Below are positions 6,129 to 14,313 of a stretch of DNA of 27,695 nt, in pieces (the first letter of the stretch is position 1; every line of letters begins with the position of its first letter). Under the pieces are notes generated by a model, which did no database searches, was not told where the DNA came from, and worked only from the letters and a program-made list of their open reading frames with translations. The stretch is from CAZGUG01 sp964625335 (GTDB lineage: Bacteria; Bacillota; Clostridia; Ch29): the NCBI GenBank assembly GCA_964625335.1, contig CAZVBE010000026.1, positions 1 through 27,695 on the forward strand, written 5' to 3'. The position numbers were made by a program, and so were the translations under genes.

Positions 6129-7883
6129 TTGAAGATAAGAGTTGGTCTGGGCAGTTGCGGAATAGCTTCGGGAGGGAACAAGGTTCTGGCCGAACTGAAA
6201 AAACAGCTTAAGGACAGGAACATCGAAATCAGCGTGGAAAGCACCGGCTGTATAGGGGTATGCTTCCTTGAACCCCTGATAGATATTATAGAAGATGATA
6301 TGGTTTATACCTACGGTCGGATTACACCGGAAATGGTCGCCGAAATTGTAGAAAGCCATCTGGTAAACGGCAAGCCGGTGGAAAAGTTGCTGGTATATAC
6401 AAATAAGAACCCCTTGCCGGCTTTGAGCAAGCAAGTCAGGACAGCCCTTCGAAACTGCGGTGTGATAAACCCCGAAAATATAGACGACTATCTCGGCAGA
6501 AAAGGTTATGAGGGCATCAAAAAGGCAGTCACATCGATGACTCAAAGGGAAGTTGTAGAGGAGATAAAAATCTCCGGGCTGCGGGGCAGGGGCGGAGCAG
6601 GTTTCCCAACCTGGTTCAAATGGAACGCCGCCCTTCAGTCAAACGGAAGTCCCAAATATATAGTATGTAACGCCGACGAGGGTGACCCCGGTGCCTTTAT
6701 GGACAGAAGCATATTGGAAGGGGACCCCCATTCGCTGATTGAAGGAATGATGATAGCCGGTTATGCTATAGGGGCCAACGAAGGCGTTATATATGTCAGG
6801 GCGGAATACCCGCTGGCAATAAAGAGACTGGAAAAGGCCATAAGTCAGGCGGAGTCAAGGGGTATCCTGGGACAGAATATAATGGGCTCGGGCTTTAGCT
6901 TCAGCCTGAGAATAAAACAGGGTGCCGGCGCCTTCGTATGCGGGGAAGAAACGGCTTTAATAGCCTCACTTGAAGGCGAAAGGGGAATGCCCCGGCTTAA
7001 GCCGCCCTTCCCGGCCCAATCGGGTTTCTGGGGAAAGCCCACCAATATAAACAATGTGGAAACCCTGGCCAATGTACCGTGGATACTTACGGAGGGAGGC
7101 CCGGCCTTTAGCGCATTCGGAACGGAAAAAAGCAAGGGTACCAAAGTCTTTGCCCTGGCCGGCAAGATTAAGAACGGCGGCCTGGTGGAAGTACCTATGG
7201 GTATACCCTTAAGGGAAGTTATATACGATATAGGCGGCGGAATAAAAAACGACAGGGAATTTAAAGCTGTACAAATGGGAGGCCCGTCAGGGGGCTGTAT
7301 ACCGGCATCCCTCCTGGATACAACCATTGACTATGAATCCATAGTAAAAACTGGCGCCATAATGGGTTCAGGGGGAATGGTGGTAATGGACGATGCCACC
7401 TGTATGGTGGATATGGCCCGTTTCTTTCTTGATTTTACCCAGAAGGAATCCTGTGGTAAATGTACCCACTGCCGACTTGGAACAAAGCGTATGCTGGAAA
7501 TACTGGAACGTATCACAAGGGGCGAAGGGAAGGAAGGGGACATAGAACTCCTCGAGGACCTTGCAGTAAAGGTTAAGGATGGCTCGCTGTGCGGCCTGGG
7601 ACAAACCGCTCCTAACCCTGTGCTTACAACCATCAGATATTTCAGAGATGAATACGAGGCGCACATAAAGGAAAAAAGATGTCCCGCCAAAAACTGCAAA
7701 GCCCTTATTACCTATACCATAGACAGTGAAAAATGTAAAAGATGTGGATTATGCGCCAAAAAGTGCCCCGTATCGGTTATATCAGGGAGCAAAAAAGAAC
7801 CCTACAGCATAAGTCAGGACGGCTGCATTAAGTGCGGCAACTGTATGGAAGTATGTCCCTTTGATGCTGTAAAGGTTGAATAG
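6129..7883 (+). CDS. NuoF/HydB-like NADH-binding flavoprotein with C-terminal 2x[4Fe-4S] (StnB-like)
   Basis: NAD(H)-site subunit of about 584 residues. Domains in order: a thioredoxin-like N-terminal domain (about 1-95); the FMN/NADH module (about 150-400) with GLRGRGGAGFPTWFKW, the FMN-binding CNADEGDPGAFMDR and GAGAFVCGEETAL; the NuoF [4Fe-4S] loop ESCGKCTHCRLG with a later SLCGLG (about 440-490); and a C-terminal bacterial ferredoxin domain (about 530-584) with CKRCGLCAKKCP and CIKCGNCMEVCP. This extended architecture is that of HydB-type bifurcating enzymes rather than complex I NuoF. The start is taken as TTG 6129 because AGGAGG ends 8 bases upstream; a GTG at 6120 lies inside that site. 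The N-terminal domain shows only three cysteines (10, 41, 45), so its [2Fe-2S] cluster may be absent or unusual. Confidence 0.9.
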   Translation: MKIRVGLGSCGIASGGNKVLAELKKQLKDRNIEISVESTGCIGVCFLEPLIDIIEDDMVYTYGRITPEMVAEIVESHLVNGKPVEKLLVYTNKNPLPALSKQVRTALRNCGVINPENIDDYLGRKGYEGIKKAVTSMTQREVVEEIKISGLRGRGGAGFPTWFKWNAALQSNGSPKYIVCNADEGDPGAFMDRSILEGDPHSLIEGMMIAGYAIGANEGVIYVRAEYPLAIKRLEKAISQAESRGILGQNIMGSGFSFSLRIKQGAGAFVCGEETALIASLEGERGMPRLKPPFPAQSGFWGKPTNINNVETLANVPWILTEGGPAFSAFGTEKSKGTKVFALAGKIKNGGLVEVPMGIPLREVIYDIGGGIKNDREFKAVQMGGPSGGCIPASLLDTTIDYESIVKTGAIMGSGGMVVMDDATCMVDMARFFLDFTQKESCGKCTHCRLGTKRMLEILERITRGEGKEGDIELLEDLAVKVKDGSLCGLGQTAPNPVLTTIRYFRDEYEAHIKEKRCPAKNCKALITYTIDSEKCKRCGLCAKKCPVSVISGSKKEPYSISQDGCIKCGNCMEVCPFDAVKVE

Positions 7884-7902
7884 GAGTAAAGGAGGTAGTG
7901 GC

Positions 7903-10900
7903 ATGTCAAAACTTAAGGTTAATATAAACGGAATAGAAGTATCGGGGTACAAGGGGCAGACAATACTGCAAGTGGCCATGGAAAATGGTATAGAAATACC
8001 AAACCTTTGTTATGATAACAGACTTAAAATATACGGTTCCTGCGGACTGTGCGTGGTGGAAGTTGAAGGTGTACCAAAGCTTTTAAGGGCCTGCGCAACC
8101 GAAATCTCGGACAATATGGTGGTAAGAACCCGGTCGGACAGGATAGACCAGTCCAGAAAAACAGCCTTGGAGCTTTTATTGTCCAACCATACCGGGGACT
8201 GTAAAGCCCCCTGCCAGTTGGCATGTCCGGCGGAAACCGACTGCCAGGGCTATGTAGGGCTTATCGCCAACGGCGAATACCAGGAAGCGGTTGCACTTAT
8301 CAAGGAAAAACTGCCGCTGCCTGCCAGCATAGGCAGGGTATGCCCGCACCCATGCGAAGAAGCATGCAGGAGAAATCTCGTGGACCAACCGGTAGCGATT
8401 GCAGCACTGAAACGGTTTGTCGGAGATATTGTACTTGAAAAGAATTCGGGTATAAAAGCCGGTATCAAAGCTCCCACAGGAAAGAAAATAGCAATAGTGG
8501 GCGGCGGTCCTTCGGGGCTGACCTGCGCATATTTTCTAGCCCGGGAAGGCCATAGACCGGTTATATATGAAGCGATGCCAAATGCCGGCGGAATGCTCAG
8601 ATACGGCATACCGCAGTACCGGCTTCCCAAAGACATCCTGGACATGGAAATTGATATTATAAAACAAGTCGGGGTTGAAATAAAAACCGGGGTAAAAATT
8701 GGCAAAGACCTTTCCCTTGATTATCTTAAAGAAAACTACGATGCGGTTTATATAGGCATAGGCGCATGGAAAAGCGCTAGTGTACGCTGTGACGGTGAAG
8801 ACCTTGAAGGGGTACTGGGAGGCATAGACTTCCTGGTAAACGCAGCCCAGAACAAACCCGTCAGGATAGGAAACAGGGTGGCGGTTATAGGCGGCGGCAA
8901 CACCGCTATGGACGCTGCCAGAACTGCCGTTAGACTGGGCGCAAAAAAGGTTATGGTGGTATACAGGAGAACGGAGCAGGAAATGCCCGCCGAAGAAATA
9001 GAAATCCGGGAAGCCAGGGAGGAGGGCGTTGAATTTAACTTCCTGCTTGCCCCAAACGAAATAATAGGCAGGGACGGCCATGTATCAAAAATGCGCTGTC
9101 AGAAAATGAAGATGGGCGAACCGGATGCTTCCGGACGCAGAAGACCTGTCCCCATAGAGGGGGAGGAAATAACCCTTGAGGTGGATACCGTCATAGCCGC
9201 CATAGGCCAGAGGGTGGACGCTTCGGGACTTGAAAGAATAGGACTGACCAAAAAGGGTACCATACAGTACGACCAAACCACTTTCCAGACTCCTGTCGAG
9301 GGAGTGTTTGCCGGAGGAGATTCCGCGGCGGGTCCCGGAATAGCCATTGAAGCAATAGACCAGGGTAAAAAAGCCGCCGGCGTTATCTCGGGGTACCTGG
9401 CAGGAAACATGGTACCGGTAACAGACAAGTTCTATGTGAAACAGGAAGACCTGACGGAAGAGGACTTTAAGGATAAAGAGAGTAAACCGAGGATTGAATT
9501 CGAAGTCATGGAACCCGAAGCAAGAAGGGAAAACTTCCTTGAAGTTGCGAAAAGGTATACCGAGGAAGAGGCAAAGACCGAAGCAAAACGATGCCTGGAA
9601 TGCGGTTGCGGTGATGTTTTTGACTGCAAACTGCTGCTTTATTCCAACCAGTATAATGTGGAAAGCGGGAAATTCAGCGGTGATAAAACCGGAGCCGATC
9701 TCGAAGACATGCATCCCTTTATAGACCGCAACCCTGACAAATGCATACTCTGCGGTTTGTGCGTCAGAACCTGCAATGAAATAACAGGCATTACAGCACT
9801 GGGTCTTGTGGACAGGGGTTTTGACACCATAGTGAGGCCCGAGTTCGGAATACAGCTTAAGGATACGGATTGTATATCCTGCGGCCAGTGTATCTCGGTA
9901 TGCCCGGTCGGAGCGCTTCAGGAAAGACTGAGTATAGAAAAGAATGTGCCGGTGGAGCAAAAAACCACCCCGTCAATTTGTTCATACTGCAGCATAGGCT
10001 GCAATACCGACCTTGCCACCCGCGGCTCTATGGTCATGAGGTCTCTGCCCAACAGGGAAAGCGCGGTGGATAACGGCCTGCTTTGTGTCAAGGGACGGTT
10101 TGGATTTGACTATGTCCAGCGCAAAGACCGGTTAACAAAACCCATGATAAGGGTAAACGGAGCGCTTAAAGAAGTTACCTTTGACGAAGCCTTCACTTAC
10201 GCTGCAAAACAGCTTAATAATATAAGGTCGCTGTATGGAGATAACAGCATTGCGGTGCTTTCTTCCGCAAGGCTTACCAACGAAGAAAGCTTTGTGATTA
10301 CTAAACTTGCAGGAGAGACGCTGAACACGGATAACCTGGCGAATTCATCCAACATTAGCGAAACCGGAATAAACGAGGTTTTGGGATATAATGCTTCCTC
10401 GAGCACCTTTGATGAACTGGGTTCTACCGGACTGATCCTTTATGTGGGCGGCGAAAGCTACGAAAACCATCCGGTGCTGGGCATGAAACTCCTGGCTGCA
10501 ACAAAGGCCGGGGCCAAGCTTATAACAGTAAGTCCGGACAGGATTAAGGCGGGAGAATGGGCCAATCTGGAAATATGCGGTCAGGACAGCCTTAACCTGA
10601 TTAAAGGCATGATTGGGCACGCCATAGCCTCGGGCAGAGTGAATGAAAAACAGATTGAGGCAAAAACAGCCGGATATGCGGAGCTTAAAGCCGCTCTTGC
10701 CGGCATGACTCATTCCGAACTTGCGAAAAAAGCCGCAGACTTATACTGCGATGCAAAAAAAGCAATTATAGTTGTGGATGAGTTGACTGTATCCGCAGAA
10801 GCTTCCAAGGCCCTTGCCGACCTCGCAGTGATAACCGGTAAAATAGGCTCGCCGCGCAATGGTATAATACTTCTTAAGGCCATGAACAACAGCCAGGGCG

Positions 10901-11487
10901 CCTGGGACATGGGTATTAAGAAGTCTATCCCGCAGATAGACTGGAAGAGCATAAAGGCTGCGGTAGCCTTTGGTGAAGGCCTGCCCGAAACGGCCTTCAA
11001 GAACCTTGAGCTGTTAATATCAACCGACCTCTTTATGTCGGATACAACAGAAAAGGCCGATGTCATATTCCCCGCAGCAAGCTTTGCGGAAAGCTTCGGG
11101 ACCTATACCAACACTGAAAGAAGAGTACAAAGGTTTGAGGGTCCCTTTGCCCCGAAAACGGGTATGTCCAATCCGGACATTATCGCAGGTCTTGCCAAAG
11201 CCCTGGGAGCCAACCTTAACGCCAGCCCGGATGACATCTGGAAAGAGATTAAAGCAAACATCAATGAGTACTCCGACATAGGCATAGGCACAGATACAAT
11301 TGATAAGGGCGCAGCCTTCTGGTCGCCGGATGGCAGCAGAGTGCTTTATACAAAGGGCTTCGGTTTTGAGGACGGCAAAGCCCGGCTGACGGTCCCCGGA
11401 GACGGAAAGGCCTTCAGGCAGGTTAAGACCCTGGACACTATAGAAAAGTACTTTAATGACAGGATGGCCGAGATAGGACTAACCTAG
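7903..11487 (+). CDS. Multidomain NuoG-GltD-molybdopterin-oxidoreductase-like fusion (StnA-like)
   Basis: A 1194-residue electron-transfer protein. In order: plant-type [2Fe-2S] (Cys36, 47, 50, 64); a GltD/NfnB-type Fe-S helical domain (CKAPCQLACPAETDC, about 100-114; RVCPHPCEEAC, 146-155); FAD site IVGGGPSG (198-205); NAD(P)H site VIGGGNTA (328-335); FAD closure GVFAGGDSAAGPG (467-479); CLECGCG (564-570); two [4Fe-4S] motifs (614-624 and 657-667); and a molybdopterin-oxidoreductase [4Fe-4S] motif (Cys693, 696, 700, 728) followed by a FdhA/NuoG-like tail to the end. The expected FDH Cys/Sec position looks like Ser819, so the tail is probably not a working formate dehydrogenase. There is no H-cluster motif, so it is not a [FeFe] hydrogenase. 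With the two preceding genes it fits an NADP(H)-linked bifurcating transhydrogenase like Sporomusa-type Nfn (Stn). The start is ATG 7903 after AGGAGG. Confidence 0.85.
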   Translation: MSKLKVNINGIEVSGYKGQTILQVAMENGIEIPNLCYDNRLKIYGSCGLCVVEVEGVPKLLRACATEISDNMVVRTRSDRIDQSRKTALELLLSNHTGDCKAPCQLACPAETDCQGYVGLIANGEYQEAVALIKEKLPLPASIGRVCPHPCEEACRRNLVDQPVAIAALKRFVGDIVLEKNSGIKAGIKAPTGKKIAIVGGGPSGLTCAYFLAREGHRPVIYEAMPNAGGMLRYGIPQYRLPKDILDMEIDIIKQVGVEIKTGVKIGKDLSLDYLKENYDAVYIGIGAWKSASVRCDGEDLEGVLGGIDFLVNAAQNKPVRIGNRVAVIGGGNTAMDAARTAVRLGAKKVMVVYRRTEQEMPAEEIEIREAREEGVEFNFLLAPNEIIGRDGHVSKMRCQKMKMGEPDASGRRRPVPIEGEEITLEVDTVIAAIGQRVDASGLERIGLTKKGTIQYDQTTFQTPVEGVFAGGDSAAGPGIAIEAIDQGKKAAGVISGYLAGNMVPVTDKFYVKQEDLTEEDFKDKESKPRIEFEVMEPEARRENFLEVAKRYTEEEAKTEAKRCLECGCGDVFDCKLLLYSNQYNVESGKFSGDKTGADLEDMHPFIDRNPDKCILCGLCVRTCNEITGITALGLVDRGFDTIVRPEFGIQLKDTDCISCGQCISVCPVGALQERLSIEKNVPVEQKTTPSICSYCSIGCNTDLATRGSMVMRSLPNRESAVDNGLLCVKGRFGFDYVQRKDRLTKPMIRVNGALKEVTFDEAFTYAAKQLNNIRSLYGDNSIAVLSSARLTNEESFVITKLAGETLNTDNLANSSNISETGINEVLGYNASSSTFDELGSTGLILYVGGESYENHPVLGMKLLAATKAGAKLITVSPDRIKAGEWANLEICGQDSLNLIKGMIGHAIASGRVNEKQIEAKTAGYAELKAALAGMTHSELAKKAADLYCDAKKAIIVVDELTVSAEASKALADLAVITGKIGSPRNGIILLKAMNNSQGAWDMGIKKSIPQIDWKSIKAAVAFGEGLPETAFKNLELLISTDLFMSDTTEKADVIFPAASFAESFGTYTNTERRVQRFEGPFAPKTGMSNPDIIAGLAKALGANLNASPDDIWKEIKANINEYSDIGIGTDTIDKGAAFWSPDGSRVLYTKGFGFEDGKARLTVPGDGKAFRQVKTLDTIEKYFNDRMAEIGLT

Positions 11488-11496
11488 ACAAACAAT

Positions 11497-11534
11497 AAAA
11501 CCCATGCAGGGATCGCACCCCTTGCATGGGTTTT
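11497..11534. terminator. Bidirectional terminator between the Stn-like operon and recR
   Basis: AAAACCCATGCA (11497-11508) and TGCATGGGTTTT (11523-11534) form a perfect 12-bp stem, with further GGG/CCC pairing possible in the 14-base loop. The stem ends in a T-run in both directions. It lies between convergent genes, 9 bases after one stop codon and 22 bases from the other, so it can end both transcripts. Confidence 0.9.
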
Positions 11535-11556
11535 AAAATTCTGACCTGACAAACAT

Positions 11557-12156
11557 TTAAACTTCTCTTCTTCCTTCCATGGCCTTTACCAGCGTAACTT
11601 CATCAGCGTATTCCAGGTCACCGCCTACCGGTATCCCGTGGGCAATCCTGGTTGTCTTTATACCAAGGGGCTTTAAAAGCCTTGAAATATACATGGCTGT
11701 GGCCTCCCCCTCAATGGTAGGGTTGGTGGCAAGGATAACCTCCTTAACTCCCTCGTCCTGTAACCGGAGCAAAAGTTCCTTTATTCGTATATCCTCCGGG
11801 CCTATATCTTCCATCGGCGAGATTGCCCCATGGAGAACATGATAAAGCCCTTTGTATTCCCTCGTCTTTTCCATTGCCACTACATCCCTGGGGTTTTCCA
11901 TGACACAAAGTATGCTTTTGTCCCTTCTTTCGCTGCTGCATATCCTGCATGGATCGGTATCCGTCATATTGCAGCATACCGAACAATGCTTAATATTTCT
12001 CCTGGCAAAAACAATGGACCGGGCAAGGTGCTCAGCCTGCTCAGGCGGCGCCCCCAGTATATGAAAGGCAAGCCTTTGTGCCGTTTTATTCCCAACCCCC
12101 GGGAGTCTGGAGAGTTCTTCAATCAGTTTTGCCACCGGTGCTGCATAGTAATCCAT
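11557..12156 (-). CDS. recR: Recombination mediator protein RecR
   Basis: DNA-repair protein that, with RecO (and RecF), loads RecA onto SSB-coated single-stranded DNA. It is 199 residues, the standard length. The N-terminal helix-hairpin-helix contains LSRLPGVGNKTAQRLAFHIL. The zinc finger uses Cys58, Cys61, Cys70 and Cys73 (CSVCCNMTDTDPCRIC). The Toprim domain begins ILCVMENPRDVVAMEKT and includes ATNPTIEGEATAMYI, and the C-terminal GIPVGGDLEYADEVTL is diagnostic. The start is ATG 12156 with GGGGTG upstream. It is last in dnaX-ebfC-recR, 15 bases after ebfC, and ends at the shared terminator. Confidence 0.97.
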   Translation of the reverse strand: MDYYAAPVAKLIEELSRLPGVGNKTAQRLAFHILGAPPEQAEHLARSIVFARRNIKHCSVCCNMTDTDPCRICSSERRDKSILCVMENPRDVVAMEKTREYKGLYHVLHGAISPMEDIGPEDIRIKELLLRLQDEGVKEVILATNPTIEGEATAMYISRLLKPLGIKTTRIAHGIPVGGDLEYADEVTLVKAMEGRREV

Positions 12157-12171
12157 AACTTCACCCCTGTT

Positions 12172-12513
12172 CTAAAGGCCTGGAATATTCAATCCTCCTG
12201 TAATCTTGGCCATTTCCTGGGCTACCATATCCTCGGCTTTTCTCAGCGCTTCATTGACTGCCGCGATAATCAAATCCTGCAGCATTTCAACGTCATCGGG
12301 GTCCACCGCTTCGGGTTTTATATTAATTTCCTTCAGTTCCTTCTTGCCGGTGACCACAACGGTCACTGCCCCGCCTCCCGCACTGCTTTCCACGGTTCTT
12401 TCCTCCAGTTCCGCCTGGAGATTAGCCATGTCCTGCTGCATTTTCTGCACCTGTTTCATCATATTGCCCATATTACCCATGTTACCCATTCCGGGCATTC
12501 TGCCCTTAGCCAT
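12172..12513 (-). CDS. ebfC: YbaB/EbfC-family nucleoid-associated protein
   Basis: Small dimeric DNA-binding protein (YaaK in Bacillus), almost always encoded between dnaX and recR. It is about 113 residues. The N-terminus has a methionine/glycine-rich stretch with the tripeptide GNM three times (MGNMGNMGNMM), encoded by a 9-base repeat. A helix follows (KQVQKMQQDMANLQAELEERTVE), then GGGAVTVVVTGKKELKEINIKPEAV and a C-terminal helix ending ITGGLNIPGL, the typical family ending. The start is set at ATG 12513, 6 bases after GGAGGG; the ATG at 12519 touches that site directly and is unlikely. It is 14 bases after dnaX. Confidence 0.92.
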   Translation of the reverse strand: MAKGRMPGMGNMGNMGNMMKQVQKMQQDMANLQAELEERTVESSAGGGAVTVVVTGKKELKEINIKPEAVDPDDVEMLQDLIIAAVNEALRKAEDMVAQEMAKITGGLNIPGL

Positions 12514-12527
12514 ATACATCCCTCCAA

Positions 12528-14300
12528 TTAATTGTCCTTATCGTCAAGCGCTTCCACCAAGTCACTGCCGAAAATCCCAACGGCTTCCTCATACAAACTG
12601 ACGGCTTCCTGAGTGTCGCCGCCTTTTGGGCCTTGCTTACTGTCATTGCTCTCAATTTTTATTTCAAATCTTACTCCTGTTGCCGAGAATACAGCATCCG
12701 TTAACGCTTTCCTGTTTGTCTCGCTGCTTAATATATCGCGATATATACCATGCAGCGCTTCGCATTCAATGACAAGGGCGGTACCGTTCACATGGACCGG
12801 CCTTGAATTCATAAGCAGAGTATAAAGACCCTTTTTGCTTTTCTCAAGACGTTTCAGCACCTTATCCCAGTCCGAAGTTATTTGTTCCAGGGCTATCTCC
12901 TTCCGGCTGCTTTGACTATCGGCTGTTTTTTCCTGAGCCTCTTCGCCGGGCTTGGTCTCGTTTTTGGATTCGGGCCTGGTCCCATCTGCTTCACCGGGTT
13001 TGCACCGGCTTTCATGACCCGACCTGTTCTCATCCTCCGGCGTCTGTTCCCCGGCACTCCCCCTTTGGGGTTTTTCCCTGTCGTCTGCCGCTATGGGTTC
13101 CCGGTCATCCGGAGCCGATGCTTTGCCTTTATCGGGATTGGCCGTTAAAACCTTCTGCTTTGATACGATATCCTCCAGACGGGAAAGCCTGTCGATAAGT
13201 CCTTCCAAAGAGGCATCCATAGAAGGCTCGCACATCTTAACAACCGCAACCTCAAGCAGTATTCCCGGATAAGTGCTCCATTTGGCCTTTGCTTCCGCTT
13301 CTGACAGTACATTGATTGCCCTTATAAGCGAATTTACCTCCATCCTGTCGGCCATTGCCAAAAGGCCTTGGGTTTTCTCGGCCGACATATCCCTTATCCC
13401 GGACGGTGAGACCTTGGCAATAAGTATATCCCTTAAATGGTGTATTATATCCTTAAAAAGCTGGCCAATATCCCTTCCATCCTTTACTGCCATGCTTAAC
13501 AGCTCTATGCATCCTGCAGCATCTCCGCAGGCAAATCCTTCTGACAGTCCAAAAAGCAGCCTGTCGTGAGTGGTTCCCAGTATGGAAGTCACCCTGTCCA
13601 AGGTAAGATCGCCCTGTTCAAAGGTGGAGCACTGGTCCAGAAGGCTTATGGCATCCCTTGCCGCCCCATCGGCGCTGCCAGCTATCAGTTCTATGGCATC
13701 CCGGTCTATTTTAATGCCGGCTTTCTCTACTATGTGTCTTAAAAGCTCTGTAATCTCGGAAACCGAAAGTCTTTTAAAATCGAACCTCTGGCACCGGGAC
13801 AAAACCGTTGCAGGCAGTTTGTGCGGTTCGGTGGTGGCAAGAATGAATATGACATGGGAGGGCGGTTCCTCCAGGGTTTTAAGCAGAGCATTAAAAGCTT
13901 CGGCGGTCAGCATATGTACCTCGTCTACTATATACACCCTGTACCTTCCCTCGGCGGGGGGATATTTCACCTTTTCGCGCAAATCCCTTATTTCGTCCAC
14001 TCCCCTGTTGGAAGCGGCGTCTATTTCGATAATATCCATAAGTTTCCCCGACAATGCCCGCCCGCATATTTCGCAGCTGTTACAGGGGTTTCCGTTTTGA
14101 ACGTCGGAGCAGTTGACAGCCCTTGCAAAAATCCTTGCCGTAGAGGTTTTTCCGGTACCCCTTGTGCCGGCAAACAGGTATGCATGGGCGACTTTGTCCC
14201 CGGTTACCTGGTTTTTAATAGTAGTGGTAATATGCTGCTGCCCCACCACCTGGTCAAAAACCACAGGCCTGTATTGTCTGTACAAAGCGGTATAACCCAT
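12528..14300 (-). CDS. dnaX: DNA polymerase III subunits gamma/tau
   Basis: AAA+ ATPase of the replicative clamp loader, 590 residues. Walker A is GTRGTGKTS (about 45-53), the zinc finger is Cys64, Cys73, Cys76 and Cys79, Walker B is VDEVHM (125-130), and ATTEPHKLPATVLSRCQRF carries sensor 1 and the arginine finger. The collar domain runs to about residue 365. A highly charged, low-complexity linker rich in D, E, K, P and S follows (about 375-455), then a C-terminal tau-like domain (about 460-590). I saw no obvious programmed-frameshift heptamer but did not search exhaustively. It lies 13 bases after the thioesterase gene and 14 bases before ebfC, so all four genes are probably co-transcribed. 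The start is ATG 14300 with GAAGGA/AAGGGTG upstream. Confidence 0.96.
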   Translation of the reverse strand: MGYTALYRQYRPVVFDQVVGQQHITTTIKNQVTGDKVAHAYLFAGTRGTGKTSTARIFARAVNCSDVQNGNPCNSCEICGRALSGKLMDIIEIDAASNRGVDEIRDLREKVKYPPAEGRYRVYIVDEVHMLTAEAFNALLKTLEEPPSHVIFILATTEPHKLPATVLSRCQRFDFKRLSVSEITELLRHIVEKAGIKIDRDAIELIAGSADGAARDAISLLDQCSTFEQGDLTLDRVTSILGTTHDRLLFGLSEGFACGDAAGCIELLSMAVKDGRDIGQLFKDIIHHLRDILIAKVSPSGIRDMSAEKTQGLLAMADRMEVNSLIRAINVLSEAEAKAKWSTYPGILLEVAVVKMCEPSMDASLEGLIDRLSRLEDIVSKQKVLTANPDKGKASAPDDREPIAADDREKPQRGSAGEQTPEDENRSGHESRCKPGEADGTRPESKNETKPGEEAQEKTADSQSSRKEIALEQITSDWDKVLKRLEKSKKGLYTLLMNSRPVHVNGTALVIECEALHGIYRDILSSETNRKALTDAVFSATGVRFEIKIESNDSKQGPKGGDTQEAVSLYEEAVGIFGSDLVEALDDKDN

Positions 14301-14313
14301 ATTCCTTCACCCT

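Noticed and set aside
5778..6545. 255-codon minus-strand open frame across the NuoE/NuoF junction
   Set aside because: It is antisense to two well-supported genes and shows no domain or ribosome binding site that I can recognise.
5589..7883. Respiratory complex I (nuo) operon
   Set aside because: Only NuoE-, NuoF- and NuoG-like proteins are present, without any membrane subunits or NuoBCDI, and the NuoF-like protein has the extra ferredoxin domain of bifurcating enzymes.
9085..9960. Long open frame of 291 codons on the minus strand
   Set aside because: It lies entirely antisense to the clearly conserved StnA-like gene, has no recognisable domain, and is explained by the codon bias of the real gene.
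5589..11487. [FeFe]-hydrogenase (HydABC) or NAD-dependent formate dehydrogenase operon
   Set aside because: No TSCCPxW or MPCxxKxxE H-cluster motifs occur in any of the three proteins, and the formate dehydrogenase metal-ligand Cys/Sec appears to be Ser; the GltD-type domain fits an Stn-like transhydrogenase better.
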